The position numbers and the translations under genes were made by a program. Positions 1 to 12,045 of a stretch of DNA of 64,000 nucleotides are shown in pieces. The notes beneath the pieces were generated by a model. That model did not search any database. It saw only the letters and a program-made list of their open reading frames with translations, and was not told the DNA's origin. Origin of the DNA: Hemicordylus capensis (taxonomy: Eukaryota > Chordata > Lepidosauria > Squamata > Cordylidae); the NCBI RefSeq assembly GCF_027244095.1, contig NC_069658.1, positions 422,370,687-422,434,686 of the forward strand. The letters are read 5' to 3'. The first letter of the stretch is position 1. The number at the start of each line of letters is the position of its first letter.

Positions 1-2590
1 AACAGAGTTAGGGTTCTACAGCCATCATCACTACATCAGAAAAAGATGTAGGGTCAGGTGTCGAAACCCTGGCCTGCCAGGTTCATAATTTGCAAGAAGT
101 GATGTTGCCAAATGGATAGTTGTAGCAGCTATATCCATAAAACAAACTGATAATTTAGAAATAGTCAGTCATACTTGCCATTAGTTTGTTATGTTATTGC
201 TTTGATGTGTCACACGTAAAGTGGAGGAAGCATTAATGACTTTTATCTGATGCAAACTAAACAAACTCTGAAGCTAAGTGATTGGTTACCATCCTACAAA
301 CCTTTACCAATTCTCTGTTCTGAAGTTTGTAAAAGGAAAGACAAAGACTAGATAGTCTGTGCAAATTGGACTGGTTTTGCCAATAACCATTAGTTGGGCT
401 TTGGAATTGAAAAAAGAGAAGTTCAGCTCTTTACTCAGCTACAAAATTCCCTGTCATACAGGGTACATTCAGGTATAATGCAGCTGGCCCAAATTTGGCC
501 CAGTGTGAGAATTCCCTGGGGCTGAGTTTCTGATGTATGAAATTGGCAGTCACAGCTATCAATACAGGGCAACAGAGTAATCAAATATGTATAGTTACTT
601 TGCAAAAATCAAGTGTGGTCTCCTAAAAGCAAATGGGAGGCTGCATTATATGTCATGATGTAAACTGTTTTCAGTGTGTCCACTTTTAGTACATGCTATA
701 TTTGAAAATGAGATGTATGTAACCACTATATGTTTACAGGCACACATTTCCCCTTCAAATGTTATGGAGTTAACCACAAGATTCATGTTGGTCACACAAA
801 GTGGCCTTGAAGCATTCCCTGAAGTTGATGAAGCTCCACTGATTTTGCATGTGTAATGATAATGAAAAGTGTGTTTTGAAGTGTGTTCTGAACATCTGAA
901 AAGTGTGTTTTGGGCTGGGGGTGGTTAAAGAATAATCCTGAACTGGTTTAGATTTGTAAGAAGAAAGGTCTTAAAAGGATGGGCTCAAATGCCAGGGTGA
1001 TAAGGACCCTAGAGAAGCTGTAGTTTGAAGCACTATCTGCTCCATCACCATATTCAGGACTTCAGTTTCAAGGCTATGCACCAGCATGAAAATGCCCTTA
1101 CCTGGTATTACAGGTAAGCTCTTTCAAGCAAGCCCCACTGCAAACGTTGACTCCTCCTGCTATGTGTGTATTACTCCTTCCCTGCTAGAAGGTTCTCAGG
1201 TTGATACTACGCTTGCCTTGGCACAGGAAATGGGTAGTTCCACGCTACTGGGTGTTCCATGTTGTTTTCTTTCCTTACCTTTTGTGTATTGGTAATGCTC
1301 TCTCCAGAAACAGTATGTAATAGGGCTTTAGCTGTACATGGGTCAGTGGACACCCAGGCCTTGGCTTACAGCAGTTCTGAATCCATCCACTGGACGGCAA
1401 TAGTATGCATACGCATTTCACTTTAAACTCTTTGTTCCGATCTGCTTTGTAATGTTGCGTTTCAGTTTTCCATTTAAAGGGCTGAGGTGTGACACCTTCG
1501 CTTCACATGCTAGCTATGTCTCCCCAGTTGCTAGGTGGCTTCACTGAACACTTGCTCTGTTATGGTCCCTCTAAGTGGACAGCAAGGGAAGCTTCATACG
1601 TGCCATTTTCCCTATACAGAGATCATCACTGCATAGAAGAAACTATGTTGTGCTTCTGCAGTGCGGCACAAATGTTTATTTTGCCATAAGGACACGTAGG
1701 GAACAGACCCGTAGCAGGGGGTACATAGTGAACTCAGTGTAGGGCCCACAGACTGTGAGAGGCTCACACCCACTCAGGAACCCCTTTCTCTTGTATGAAC
1801 TTTATGTAAAAAATGGGGCTATGAGAGCACTTGGCATCAAGGTGGGAAGGAGGCTGAAGCTTGCTCAGTCTCCAGCCAGTTTGTTTGGTCACGCATGCAT
1901 GCTGGTTCTTTTACCCTGACATGCTTTTTGTGGTTTTGTACATTTTTATTCCACTCTTCTGCCAAGAGGGGTGAGGCCCTTCAGGGGGGAAGCACTGACT
2001 ATATACAGTAGGCCTCACAACCCATATACTAATAGCAAAATAAACATGTTGCACTTCAAAAGTGACCGACTTCTCCCTGAGATGAAAAGCACTGCTTGAT
2101 GTGATGAGAAAAATTACACAGAGCCATTCCATTGGAACTGGGACTGCCTAACCCGTCCTTTTAATTTCAATGGGACTACTTAGAGTAATTTTTCCTTATG
2201 TCAGTCACAGAGATTATCTCCACATGGGAAAAGCATCTTGTGTGAAGCAGCTCTAAGAAGTGATTAATCACTACTCATTAGAGATCCCACCCACCTGCCT
2301 CAAAAAAGGCAAAACAAAATCTACAAAATTATGAATCTCCCTTTGCTGGTGAAAGAGAGAAATTCTGCTGTTAAACTAGTCTGGACTTTGTGATGTAGCT
2401 GAATTCAACAAAAGAAGCTTACACAAAACCTCAAAGAATTTGCTTGGGATGATGCGACATATATATCCAAATTTTACCCTGACAATGTTGCTGCATATTG
2501 CATCTGTATAGAGAGGTGTGGGTGTGTGCATGCTTGTGAGCATGTGGAGGGTGTATTTTGTTTAGAAGAAGTGAAACCTTTTTAGGTGTT
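1..2590. other. Unique-looking sequence, no gene recognised
   Basis: Only short chance reading frames occur here and none resembles a known protein. I see no repeat family, no long open frame and no splice-bounded exon. The stretch is moderately AT-rich. It could be intergenic, intronic, or the 3' UTR of a gene that starts before the window (see the possible poly(A) signal at 3233). Confidence 0.5.
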
Positions 2591-2599
2591 AGTGCTGGA

Positions 2600-2850
2600 T
2601 ATTAGAAAACAGGACTCTAATGAATTCTGTTTCCAGCTCCATTGCCGATATGAGATGTGTATGAATGAGATGTGTATAAGAGAGACCTTGGGCAAGTCAC
2701 CTAACCTCTCTATGTGCCTCAGTTTTACCCATCTGTAAAATGGGTAATTACCTACCTCACAGGGGTGTTGTGAGGCTTAATTTAATTCACGTATGTTCAG
2801 ATGCTTTTCTGAGGTTCATAAGTTAAAGTGCTATTCTAGGTGTGCACAGG
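2600..2850 (+). repeat. MIR / CORE-SINE
   Basis: The segment 'cttgggcaagtcacctaacc' followed by 'ctgtaaaatgggtaattacc' and 'ctcacaggggtgttgtgagg' matches the MIR consensus in order and spacing, including the CORE region. The 5' tRNA-like part before about 2660 is weak. MIR is an ancient amniote SINE, so this is an old fixed copy. Its central part is well preserved. Confidence 0.85.
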
Positions 2851-3049
2851 ACAGAACCATGGACTGAGGGGAAAGCATAATGAGATGGTGCCATTAATGC
2901 TGCTAATTAAGACAGTCACTGCTACAGCTTTTTCTCAACAGATATCAGGGCAAATATTTTCGTTTCTTGCTGCAGTTTGCGTATTTCCTCCTCCCCCATT
3001 CAATAACATGTTTATTTCCATGCCTTTAAAACCCAGTCCCTAGATTTTG

Positions 3050-3245
3050 TTCTGTTTTAAAACAAACAAAAACACAGAAAAAGAAGAGTTTTGGGGAGGG
3101 GAAAAAGAGAATGTGTGTTTTAAAAAATACCTACTTCTACAACTACTACTACTACAAAAGTTGGGTTGAAAGTTTAACATCTGACTTATTTGATTTCCTT
3201 TGTACTGTACATCTTTTTACTTTGGAATTTGCAATAAAAAGGTAT
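3050..3245 (+). promoter_or_regulatory. Possible 3'-UTR end with AATAAA
   Basis: AATAAA lies at 3233-3238, downstream of a T-rich stretch typical of a vertebrate 3' UTR end ('tgtactgtacatc' then 'ttttactttgg'). No coding exon is visible upstream, so if this is a true poly(A) site the coding part lies before base 1. This is inference from composition and the hexamer only. Confidence 0.25.
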
Positions 3246-4376
3246 GTCCATCTTGTTTTAACCTCTTCTCTTGGATGAAATGTCATTCTGTCTCCTCACT
3301 GGCAGCCAAGACCGTTCCTGTCATAGCTACCCCTTCCACCCCTGAACATTGTAATTCATAAGGGTACAAACTATTCTGAAGTCTTTTTTTAAAATGCTAA
3401 TGCTCATTATAGAAGTGGATTTGAATAAACTCATTGGTACTGAATGACATGACCTGAATATGATTAATAAAACACTAGATTGGGTGGCCACAGGAAAATA
3501 ACTTATTCCTATGCCAATGATTCCCTGACTGTTCCAGAACATGCTAATGTACCATAATCCAAGAAGTGCTGAAGTATGCCTTGGAAAATTAAGCCACCAT
3601 GTTGTATGTGTCAACCACTCTATGCCAGTCTGGGTCTGGAGCTTTGAGCAACATTAATATATCTCACACACACACAAGCAGCAGCAATATAGGGAGTGGG
3701 GCACCTGAGAAAGGCACACAAGGATTCCCTAATGCAGCCTGCATTACAGAGGGAATCCCAGATACTCAGCATAGTTCTCTCTCTGAGCCCTGACTCACTG
3801 AGAGAATGTAAGGACACCATTAGTTATATGCCCCACAGTTCCAAGAAGGATGCCTGCTCACTATTCTGGATGCTGACTGGGTGGGTTGACAATTTGGAAT
3901 TTCTGCCTCTGTCACCAAGATAAATTGGTCTGCCCTGACTGTATCCCTTACAGGAAGTCCTTGGTGTAAGATGCTTTGAGTTGAGATGAATGGCGTTTGT
4001 GTTTCTAAATTGCCACTTCCTTTCAACTTTATTACAGTGTTTCAACTTTACAACACTCGTTGCAGGAGGAGAGGCTCTGCTAGAGGGCTCTGGTGTGTGG
4101 GGTGGAGGAGAAGGCAGCAATGGCGGCTCAGGCTCACGTTGTCCTTGAGTGGCAGTCCTGGTGGCAGCTGCAGCTGTGTTTGAGGCTACAGAGGGATTGC
4201 CTGACTCACCTGTCCCAGATGCTCCTGCTTCCACTCCTCCTCCAGGCTCAGCTGCTGTGCTGTGACTGTGAAGAGGGGAAAAGCCCAGCCTGTTCCCAGC
4301 CCACATCATGCCTCCTGCCTCTCCTCTGCCTTTCCCTGTCTAACCATTGCCCGGGAGACGGAGGCGATAGAGGCAT
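3246..4376. other. No gene recognised
   Basis: Several overlapping short frames occur on both strands, the longest about 160 codons on the - strand near 3824-4309. They are low-complexity (Pro/Ser/Ala rich), lack any recognisable domain and overlap each other antisense. I treat them as chance frames in a locally GC-rich patch. Confidence 0.5.
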
Positions 4377-4820
4377 CAGGGGCGTAACTATAGTTGGGCA
4401 ATGGGAGATAGTTGCCTGGCGGCCCACTGCCTTGGGGTGCCCCCCAGAGGCAAGTCACGACTGTCTCCCCCAGCTGCACCCCTGCCTGGGCTTCCTTCAG
4501 TTGTATTCATCCTCCAAAACTTATGTGAGAGTTAAGACCTGGAGCTACCAGAACAGCATGTCTTTCTCTAGTACCGTTAAATGACTTGCATCGTCCACAA
4601 TTTACAAAACCTTTTTTTAAAAAAAATTAGGATGGTGTTCTATTGTGGCACATTGTGTGTGTGTCTATACACACACACACACACACAAATTTTCCTGCTT
4701 TTGGTTACCACTATTCAGCCTCATTTAAGATTTCTTTACTTCATGAGCTGAGCTTCAGTGAGGGGAGGGGGCATTTTAAAATCTTGTCTCTGGGCCCAAT
4801 CCAACCTTGCTACGCCCCTG
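4377..4820 (+). mobile_element. hAT-like MITE, CAGGGGCGTA family
   Basis: The termini are inverted: the left end reads CAGGGGCGTAACTAT and the right end reads GCTACGCCCCTG. A perfect 8-bp target duplication, agaggcat, flanks it (4369-4376 and 4821-4828). No transposase remains. 8-bp duplications and CAGGG-type ends are typical of hAT elements. A (TG)n microsatellite lies inside. A second copy in inverted orientation is at 12952-13427. Confidence 0.85.
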
Positions 4821-5073
4821 AGAGGCATGCTACCCATTTGGTTCTTTCCTTCCACGGGAAAGTGAAAAAGAACCAGGAAGGGACTGGAAAGGGAGTTGGT
4901 GGCAAGGGAGAGCAACTTCTGATTCTCCATCTTCAGCTTCCCCGCTGTGTACGACTGAAGCATCACCAGCTTTGACAGCAGCAGGGGAAAATAGTATCTG
5001 GTATCAGATACTAACAATAGTATCAGGGGGAAAGTGTATCTGGTCTTGGTTCAGGAACCAAGCCCCCACTTAT

Positions 5074-5306
5074 AACATTGGCTGACATACTGCACAAGAG
5101 CATATCAGCCTAGCAACGTTGTTTTTGTGCAGTTTGCATAAGTTGTGCAAATTGCATTACCCAAGAGTAAGCCCATTGGAAATATAGGCTTGCTCTTGTG
5201 TAGGACAATTTGCACAAATGTTGCATTTGCACAACTTATGAAACCTTTGCAAGTTGTGCAGATGCAATGTTATTAGACGGATATATGTAGTATGTAAGCC
5301 AATGTT
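5074..5306. mobile_element. MITE with ggctgacata ends
   Basis: Left end aacattggctgacatactgc and right end gtatgtaagccaatgtt are inverted copies of each other. The interior has dispersed 'ttgtgcaaat'-type inverted repeats and a central 'cccattggaaatatagg'. Copies with similar ends and centre lie at about 20328-20555 and 49945-50153. The superfamily is unknown and I could not fix a target duplication. Confidence 0.55.
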
Positions 5307-5551
5307 TCCTATGGGAAAATAGGTTCTGAGTTAAGATGTTTTGACTAATGCTCTGGGCCCTATTCAGCCATTGTGCTGTACAAGTGTACAGACGTCTGTA
5401 CACTCCTATGTGTTTTTGTGTGAATAACTGTACCTGCATTCATTATAAGAAATGTATGCTATAATAGGAAGTGTACTGCTGTAACTGTGTTCAACATAAC
5501 ATGTGAATAACTGTAGCTGTGCACATATCTGTACCTGTATATACTGCTGCA

Positions 5552-6573
5552 TAGGGGTGTGCGCAGGGCTGGCCCAATTTGGTTTTGTCCCCCTTGAACC
5601 CCCCCAATTCAGTTATGCTTGGGGGGGGGGTTGTGAACATTTTTTAAAAAAAAATTGTACTTACTCCCTCCAGGGGGCTTCTCTGAGGCCATGGGGGGCC
5701 CCACGGATGTTACCTCTTCCCCGCCGGCCTTCCTTGTGTATAAAAGCACTTGGTTCGGGTAATCTTCAGCCCTTTCTGGGCCTTGCCCCTGTTGCAGTGG
5801 CCAGTTTGGAGGCTGCTGCACATGCGCAATGGACCCCTGTGTGGCCTGGGTCATGACCAGGTCATAAGGAAGGCTGGCGGGGAGAGGGAACATCCACGGA
5901 TACACACACACCACCCATGGCCTTGGAGAAGCCTCTGGAGGGGGTAAGTACAAAAAAAATTATATATATATTCATGATTCCCTTCCCCCCTGCAAATAGC
6001 TGTGGGGGAGGGTTCAGTCTGATATTGAGCCGAACTGAACTGGTTTGACGTTGAACAGGTTCAGAATAGTGATGTGCACGGAACCACGGAGCTGTGGTCC
6101 AGCACTGGGGTGGGGGGTTCCTTTAAGGGTGAGGGGAGGGTGTACTTACCCCTCCCGCCACTTTTCCCCCTCCTGCACACCTTTTTTAGTTAGCAATTGG
6201 GGCAGCATGATACCTCCCTGCCGCCCCTTCCCCCGCTCGGCTGCCAAAGAGTTCAGGAAGCCTTTTGCGTGTGCACGCGTCACATCTCCGCAACATGCAC
6301 ATGCATGTGTGGCTGCACACGTGCGTGACGTGCACATGTGCAAAAGGCTTCTTGAAGCCTTTTGCAGCCAAGCGGAGGAAGGGGCGGCAGGGAGGTATCC
6401 TGCCGCCCCAATTGTTAACTAAAAAAGGCACATAGGAGGGGGAAAAGAGGCAGGAGGAGTAAGTACACCCTCCCCCCACCCTTAAAGGAACCCCCACCCC
6501 AGTCTGCCCGAACCCCGAACCGCCCATGTCTGAACATCACTAGTTCAGAATCAAACCTGTTTGCATATCCCTA
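5552..6573. mobile_element. hAT-like element, TAGGG-TGTGC family (outer)
   Basis: It starts TAGGGGTGTGCGC and ends TTGCATATCCCTA. The flanks are an 8-bp target duplication with one mismatch: ctgctgca (5544-5551) and ctgctgta (6574-6581). No transposase coding is visible. A second member of the same family is nested inside at 6067-6542, so this outer copy is the older of the two. Confidence 0.8.
6067..6542. mobile_element. Foldback hAT-like element nested in 5552-6573
   Basis: It begins TAGTGATGTGCACGG and ends GAACATCACTA, flanked by a perfect 8-bp duplication gttcagaa (6059-6066 and 6543-6550). Nearly the whole 476 bp is one imperfect palindrome centred near 6305. The arms contain 'accctccccccaccc'-like tracts, a 'ggcggcagggaggtat' block and alternating CA/GT sequence at the centre. 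Confidence 0.85.
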
Positions 6574-6581
6574 CTGCTGTA

Positions 6582-8186
6582 GGCATGTTAAACATAACAT
6601 CTTAATAGGGCTACAGTTTCCAGGAACCAATTGTGTCATAAGTCTGAGGACTTTCTGTATTCACACTCCCAGAGGATGTATTATTATCATATACCCAATC
6701 TATAAAAGCAAGTTTCATTCTTAGGCCTACACAAAGCACTACAACCCTTCCGTACAGATTCATGCATTATTATTATGTTTCATGCATCCATATTCATCTT
6801 CAAAGCCTACTATTTTTGTTGTAGATTTTTTATTACTTCATTGTTGAGGTCCAATAGCTGTCATGGATGTGAAATTGGAGCAACAGTTATATGCATATAC
6901 TATTCATAGCAATGAAATCAATTCGGAATGGGTTATAAGAACAATTTATATAGAGAACAACTATCTAACTATTCAGTTTTAACTCAGTCCAAGAGGTAGC
7001 AAATTTCTCCACCTGGCTGTCACTTGTAAATACTCTATTTACACATTCAGTCTCACCTAAGAACCTGGACTTTTATAATATTTTAAAGCACACTTAGGTG
7101 ACAATCAGAGAACCACAAAGCGTTTCCAGCATGAAATTGCTTCCAGCATGAATTTTTTTCTCTAAGGGCAATCCTATCCAAGAGCTCCCTCTTCCATCTG
7201 CATCATATGCTGCCCTTTAGATTCAGAGGACATTCCAAATTAGTTTGCAGTGCAGCATTGTGGGGATGGGAAAAACTACAGAGAGTTAAGCAAATCCTTC
7301 CCCAAGCTATAGTTCACCCCCATTGCACACTACTTGCATTGTTTTTAAATATTTGAAACATTTTCATTATCAGCTGTCAATTTCCTTGGACATCTAGGAC
7401 GTTTACATTTGATGACACCAGATGTAATTAGGATAACTTCACATCTGGATAAAGGTTAAGCAGCTTGATTCAAAATAACTTGAATGCTAACAGGCGTTTG
7501 TTTGTTTGTTTGTTTGTTTGTTCGTTCGTTCGTTCGTTTTTGCATGGAAGCTGCCAGGACATTAAGTGCAAGTTACTCAGAAATTGATCCTTCCTGCTTT
7601 TCCCACCTTTCCATTACTTCTGTCCATTAGAGCAGGCACACTTTTTTTTTTGTTTCTGCAAAAATAGTTTCAAATGTTATTAGCAGAGGAGGTCTTTATT
7701 TACTTAGTAGGATCTAAAAACTTATACAGTAGTTTCTTCTGTCTTGGCAGTTCTCTGCACAGCAAAGGCTAAGGCTGGACTCAGAGACAGACAACAGTTT
7801 TTCCAGAAGACTGAAGATGGTACTAGGTGGTTTACCTCTACTGCTACTGGGAAATAGGCTTTTCAGGAGATTGCATTGTTCCAAAAACCTGCATCACCTG
7901 TGTGACAGATGGTGGACTGTGGGGTTACTCTATGTTTTCCTGGGATCTATGCTCAGTAGGTCATGCTCTGGTGATCTGATCCCAATTTAGAAGCTTTTTC
8001 AAGGTAGGCTGCCACCAGTTGAAAACTGGTCTAAAGCCACTGATATGGCTTTAGCTATAGCTTCAACACACTAGAACAGTACCGCTTGGAAATTTTCGCA
8101 CTGTGCAGAGTCCACAGAATCCAGCTCTAAACAACAATAGGTTATTCTAAAAACAACTCATCAGTAGTGCATGACCTTACAAGGCA
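6582..8186. other. No gene recognised
   Basis: AT-rich sequence without a supported gene. It contains a short TTTG/TTCG microsatellite at 7498-7539 and otherwise no repeat I recognise. Confidence 0.5.
7498..7539. repeat. (TTTG)n/(TTCG)n microsatellite
   Basis: A run of TTTG units passes into TTCG units; the C-containing block looks like a point change spread by slippage. Confidence 0.9.
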
Positions 8187-8194
8187 CATGGAGA

Positions 8195-8839
8195 TAGGGG
8201 TGTGCGTGGAACTGATCCCAGTGATTCGGTTCAAGTTTGAGCTGAACTCGATCTGGACCACTGGACCGCGAGCCAGTTCAGCAGTTTGAGGGGGCATGCC
8301 TGTAAAGGGGAATCCAATTAGGATTCCCCTTCACAAGCAAAGAGGAAACCCTGCCTACTTTTACAAAAACCCTAATTTTTTACACCTGTAAAACCTGTAT
8401 AAGGCACCTGTAGGCAGCAGTGGCTCCTCCTCTCTGGACTGCACCCATGGCCCCAGCATGGGCAGGTTCCAGCCTCTGCACATGCATGGAGGCCGGCAAC
8501 AGGCCCCGCTGGGGCTCCGGCTCCAGGAAGGAGAAACAAAGCCACTGCTGCCACTGCCTACAGGCGCCCTGTACAGTTTTTACAGGTGTAAAAAAATAGG
8601 AATTTGTTTTAAGGCAGTGTTCCCCCTTTGCTTGGAAATAGGAATCCTCACTGGGTTCGCCTTTACAGGCATGGCCCCTCGAAATGCTGAACTGGTTCTG
8701 TTAGAATCAAGGCTGGTTCAGCTCGATCATGGAAAAACACCCATTTTGGTGGGTCCAGTTCAGTTCGAGTCTGAACTGGTCGAACTGGGCCAGTTCTATT
8801 TGGACCAGTTTTGAATAGAACCAATTCTGCACACCCCTA
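8195..8839. mobile_element. Foldback hAT-like element, TAGGG-TGTGC family
   Basis: It starts TAGGGGTGTGCGTGG, ends CTGCACACCCCTA, and is flanked by a perfect 8-bp duplication catggaga (8187-8194 and 8840-8847). The interior is an imperfect palindrome: 'gctgaactcg', 'gggggcatgcctgtaaagg' and 'ttttacacctgtaaaa' on the left recur inverted on the right. Short open frames in it follow from the palindrome and are not genes. Confidence 0.85.
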
Positions 8840-8904
8840 CATGGAGAAGAGAACTGGAGGTTCCTCCTCCTTAATGAATATGAACTTACATGTCTAAATA
8901 AAGG

Positions 8905-10350
8905 TAGGTCTGGTTTGAACTGGTTACCTACAGGCGTGTGGTGGGCGGGGCATGTCTTGCAAGAGGACAGATCTGAAGCAGCTGGAGAACAAGCAGCATG
9001 GGATGCCAAGAACAGAAAAGTCCACAGATTCATCTGCTTGCATGTGAGTGACTCAATCATTGCATATTTAAGAAAGACCAGGATAGTCAAGGAAGCTTAG
9101 GAGATTTTAAAATGCCTGTATGCTAGAAAGACAACTAATACATTGATCTGATTGTGAGTGTGTAATATGAAACTCAGAGGTGGACAGAATTTAACTGAGC
9201 ATGTTAATCAAATCCTAGACATTACAAGGAGATGTTCATAAGAAAATGTTAAATTACCAGATCAAGCAGTTATTGAATTTATTTTGAATAGTCTGCCAGA
9301 GAGATTTCAACTGATACATAACATTTTGGAATCAAGATAACAAATTGATTTGGAATTTCTGATTTCTAGACTTCAGGACTTTGATATAAGATAAAGTGTA
9401 ATCTCTAGTGAGCTCTCTGACCAAAAGATTCAGTGTTTCAGACCAAACAAAGAGTAAGGCGGTGTAAGAAGCCAGGCCATTTGCATTACTCTCAGAACAA
9501 AGGCCCTAGCCACAGTCCTGCTGAAAGAAATTCCAATTCCAATAATTCTATTTAAATTATTTGCTCACTAATCCTAATCCAGATGTTATTCATATCGTGG
9601 CCAAATATTGTTATATAATATGCCAAATGCGTATAAATGTAGTCTGATTTTATATTATCATCTTATTATTGTTATTATCATTATTATTTTAATATTGTTG
9701 TATTGCTGGTCTACGACCGAAATAAAGTTTTTTATATTTTTTACATTTTTACAAATTCCAAGAGGGATGACTCAGTACCCAGAGATCAATTTACTCAAAA
9801 GCATGAACCCAAAGCTAAAAGAGATTCAAAGGAAACAGCAGAAAGGGGATATGGAGTGAACTCAGAAATGTTTGAAACTTTTGAATTTGCTGAAAATGAT
9901 GTTGAAAATCACTATGAGAATCTAATTGTTGATAGTGGCACAACCACAAATCTGATTAAAGACAAGGAACTGTTTAGTGAGTTGGACTTGAATTACTGTA
10001 TAGAACTTCAATAAGCCTGGCAGATGGCAGAAAGATCACTTCAGAGGGCAGAAGTAAAGCAACAAAAATCAGATGCAAGCTGCCAAAGGGAAGGAGCATA
10101 ACTTTGAGAATTCTGTGTCTTCTAAATCTCTGGCTCAGGAACTACAGCAAGCTGAACTACAAGAAGCTAGGATTGCCATGTCTACTCCTGGGGAAAATCA
10201 ATCAACTGATGTACAAATTGGGTCTCCTCCACTTAATTCAATGCCCCAAACTCTGTCTCTACTTTAAATGTTGTTAATTGACTGACTCCTAAGGTTCCTG
10301 GACATGTTAAAGTTATCGCTGAGAACATTGCCAGGGAGTTATTTGCACAT
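8905..10350 (+). pseudogene. Copia gag and protease region (fossil)
   Basis: Translated sequence resembles the copia gag core (for example NRKVHRFICLHVSDSIIAYL and LTEHVNQILDI) and then an aspartic protease signature, IVDSGTTTNLI. An AT-rich insertion of about 150-200 bp near 9570-9760 looks like a LINE tail. This is a fossil with many breaks. Confidence 0.75.
9570..9765 (+). repeat. AT-rich LINE-tail-like insertion
   Basis: The segment interrupts copia-like coding. It contains 'attattattttaatattg' and 'gaccgaaataaagtt', like the 3' tail of a non-LTR element. I cannot assign the family. Confidence 0.35.
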
Positions 10351-10359
10351 GGCTGACCA

Positions 10360-10855
10360 TGGAGGACCTAGGCGAGTATGGCATCAATGTCAAGAAGCCC
10401 CACTACTTCACTTAACCCACACTGGGCTCCCCCACTTCCAGACTTGATCCCCCTCCCAAAGAGTGTGACACCTTTCTTCCCACCCCACCCCACTTGTGGA
10501 GCTGGCTACTGTAACATTAACATTGTATCTGAAGAGTGAATCTGCTTCACAGCAGATGCACAGATGTTTAATTTGAAGTTAAATTGACAGTTCACATAGG
10601 CTTGGCCCCTCTCTACAATCCCTGCGGTTCCTTTTCCTGTGCGCATTCCCACCGCTTGCTCCAGATCTTTACCCAACCAATCCCATCAGGAGGAAGCGAG
10701 AGAGCTTTTTGTTGTTGTTGTTGTTAGTTTGACAGTTAGTTATGGAAGACTGCAAGACCAAACAGCCAGAGATCAAACAACAGAACGCAAGGACTTAGGT
10801 TACATCTTGCATTTAACTCAGGAATTTCTCCCTCCAGGAGCGCAGCGACCTGAGC
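10360..10855. other. No gene recognised
   Basis: Sequence between the copia 5' part and the foldback. It contains a short (TTG)n run near 10710. No domain is seen in either strand. Confidence 0.45.
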
Positions 10856-10859
10856 GGCA

Positions 10860-11515
10860 GCCTGCGTCCAGGCCCACCTGGCGGCCTTCTCCAATATTCC
10901 CATGCACGTGGACGTGGCTCGGGCTCTGGAGGAGTCCAGAGTGAACTCCCCCCCCCCCACGCCCAGGCCACCAAGAGCCCGGGTGAACTCTTCGCCAATT
11001 ATTTCAGGCAGCTCCGACTGCCTGATAGAACATTTTTCCCTTCCACTCCCTCTCTGGAGGGAGATGATGAAATGATGTGCTGAGAGCTTGTTTGGGCTCT
11101 CAGCAGCCCAGGCCATGCCCCCTTTGCACGTGACAAGGGGGCGTGGCCTGGGCTGCTGAGAGCCCAAATGAGCTCTCAGCTCATCATTTCAGGCAGTGTC
11201 GGCTGCCTGATAGGACGTTTTCCCCTTTCTCTTCCTCCAGAGAGGGAGAGGAAGGTAAAAACATTCTAACAGGCAGTCGGAGCTGCCTGAAATAATAATA
11301 ATAATTATTATTATTATTTAGATTTCTATACCGCCCTTCCAAAAATAGCTCAGGGCGGTTTACAAAGAGAAATAACAAATAAATTGGCGAAGAGTTCACC
11401 CAGGCTCTTGGCAGCCTGGGCATGGGAGGGGGGAGTTTGCTCTGGGCTCCTATAGAGCCCAAGCCACGAGGCTCGGCAGCCTTTTCCCATTGGCGGCCTG
11501 GGTTCTTTGAACCCA
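10860..11515. repeat. Complex foldback (imperfect palindrome)
   Basis: The centre near 11129 is a strong palindrome: 'gggctctcagcagcccaggc' on the left is inverted on the right. Outer arms also pair: 'caggcagctccgactgcctg' at about 11008 returns inverted near 11262, and 'gaagagttcaccc', 'gagtttgctctggg' on the right pair with left sequence near 10940-11000. A reverse L2/CR1-like tail (11291-11386) splits the right arm. It is probably a non-autonomous DNA transposon; termini and target duplication were not fixed. Confidence 0.65.
11291..11386 (-). repeat. L2/CR1-like LINE tail inside the foldback
   Basis: On the - strand it reads '...gtaaaccgccctgagctat' then 'ggaagggcggtatagaaat' and an (AAT)-rich tail, the common squamate LINE 3' end. 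It interrupts the right arm, so it is younger than the foldback. Confidence 0.75.
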
Positions 11516-11586
11516 TTCACACAATGGTGTCTCCGCCCTTGTCTCTCTCCCCTTCTGGACTCTCTCATTCTCCCTGTGGCCCCTCT

Positions 11587-12045
11587 TCCTTCCTCAGCCA
11601 GAAACATGAACTGAAAGGACCCGCTCCACAGAATTATATCAATCTGCCACAATCCCTTGCCCCCAATGGATGGTGTGAAATGCTACTCATCTTTAGCAAG
11701 CCTCCTGGCAGCATTCTGCAGACAGGGACACGTGCACTACAGCTGGGTCCACAGCAGAGTGCAGAAATGTTTCTGTGATACAGCAGAATTGTGCTTTCTG
11801 TGCTTAAAAGCAAGCCCTGTGGGGAACCGTGGCCAATGTCTCACTTGCTCCCTGTTTGTGACCTTAGCACAGCAACCCTGCATGGGCTGAAGAGGGCTTT
11901 CCCCACTGAGAGTGGTTTGTGAAGAATTGCGTGTGTGTGTGTGTGTGTTAGGTAGGCTGTCTGGCTCTAATGTAACCTGACAGAAACATGAACTGAAAGG
12001 ACCCGCTCCACAGAATTGTATCCATCTGCCACAATCCCTCCCCCC
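11587..12045 (+). repeat. Direct repeats of about 65 bp, 390 bp apart
   Basis: The block starting 'cagaaacatgaactgaaagg' and running through 'acccgctccacagaatt' and 'ctgccacaatccct' occurs at about 11600-11655 and again at about 11980-12042, with few differences. Between them is a (GT)n run near 11933. No coding function is seen. It may be an internally duplicated non-coding repeat. Confidence 0.7.

Noticed and set aside
4093-4584. 163-codon frame near the left end
   Set aside because: Leu/Cys-rich chance frame that runs into a hAT MITE and is opposed by an equally long antisense frame.
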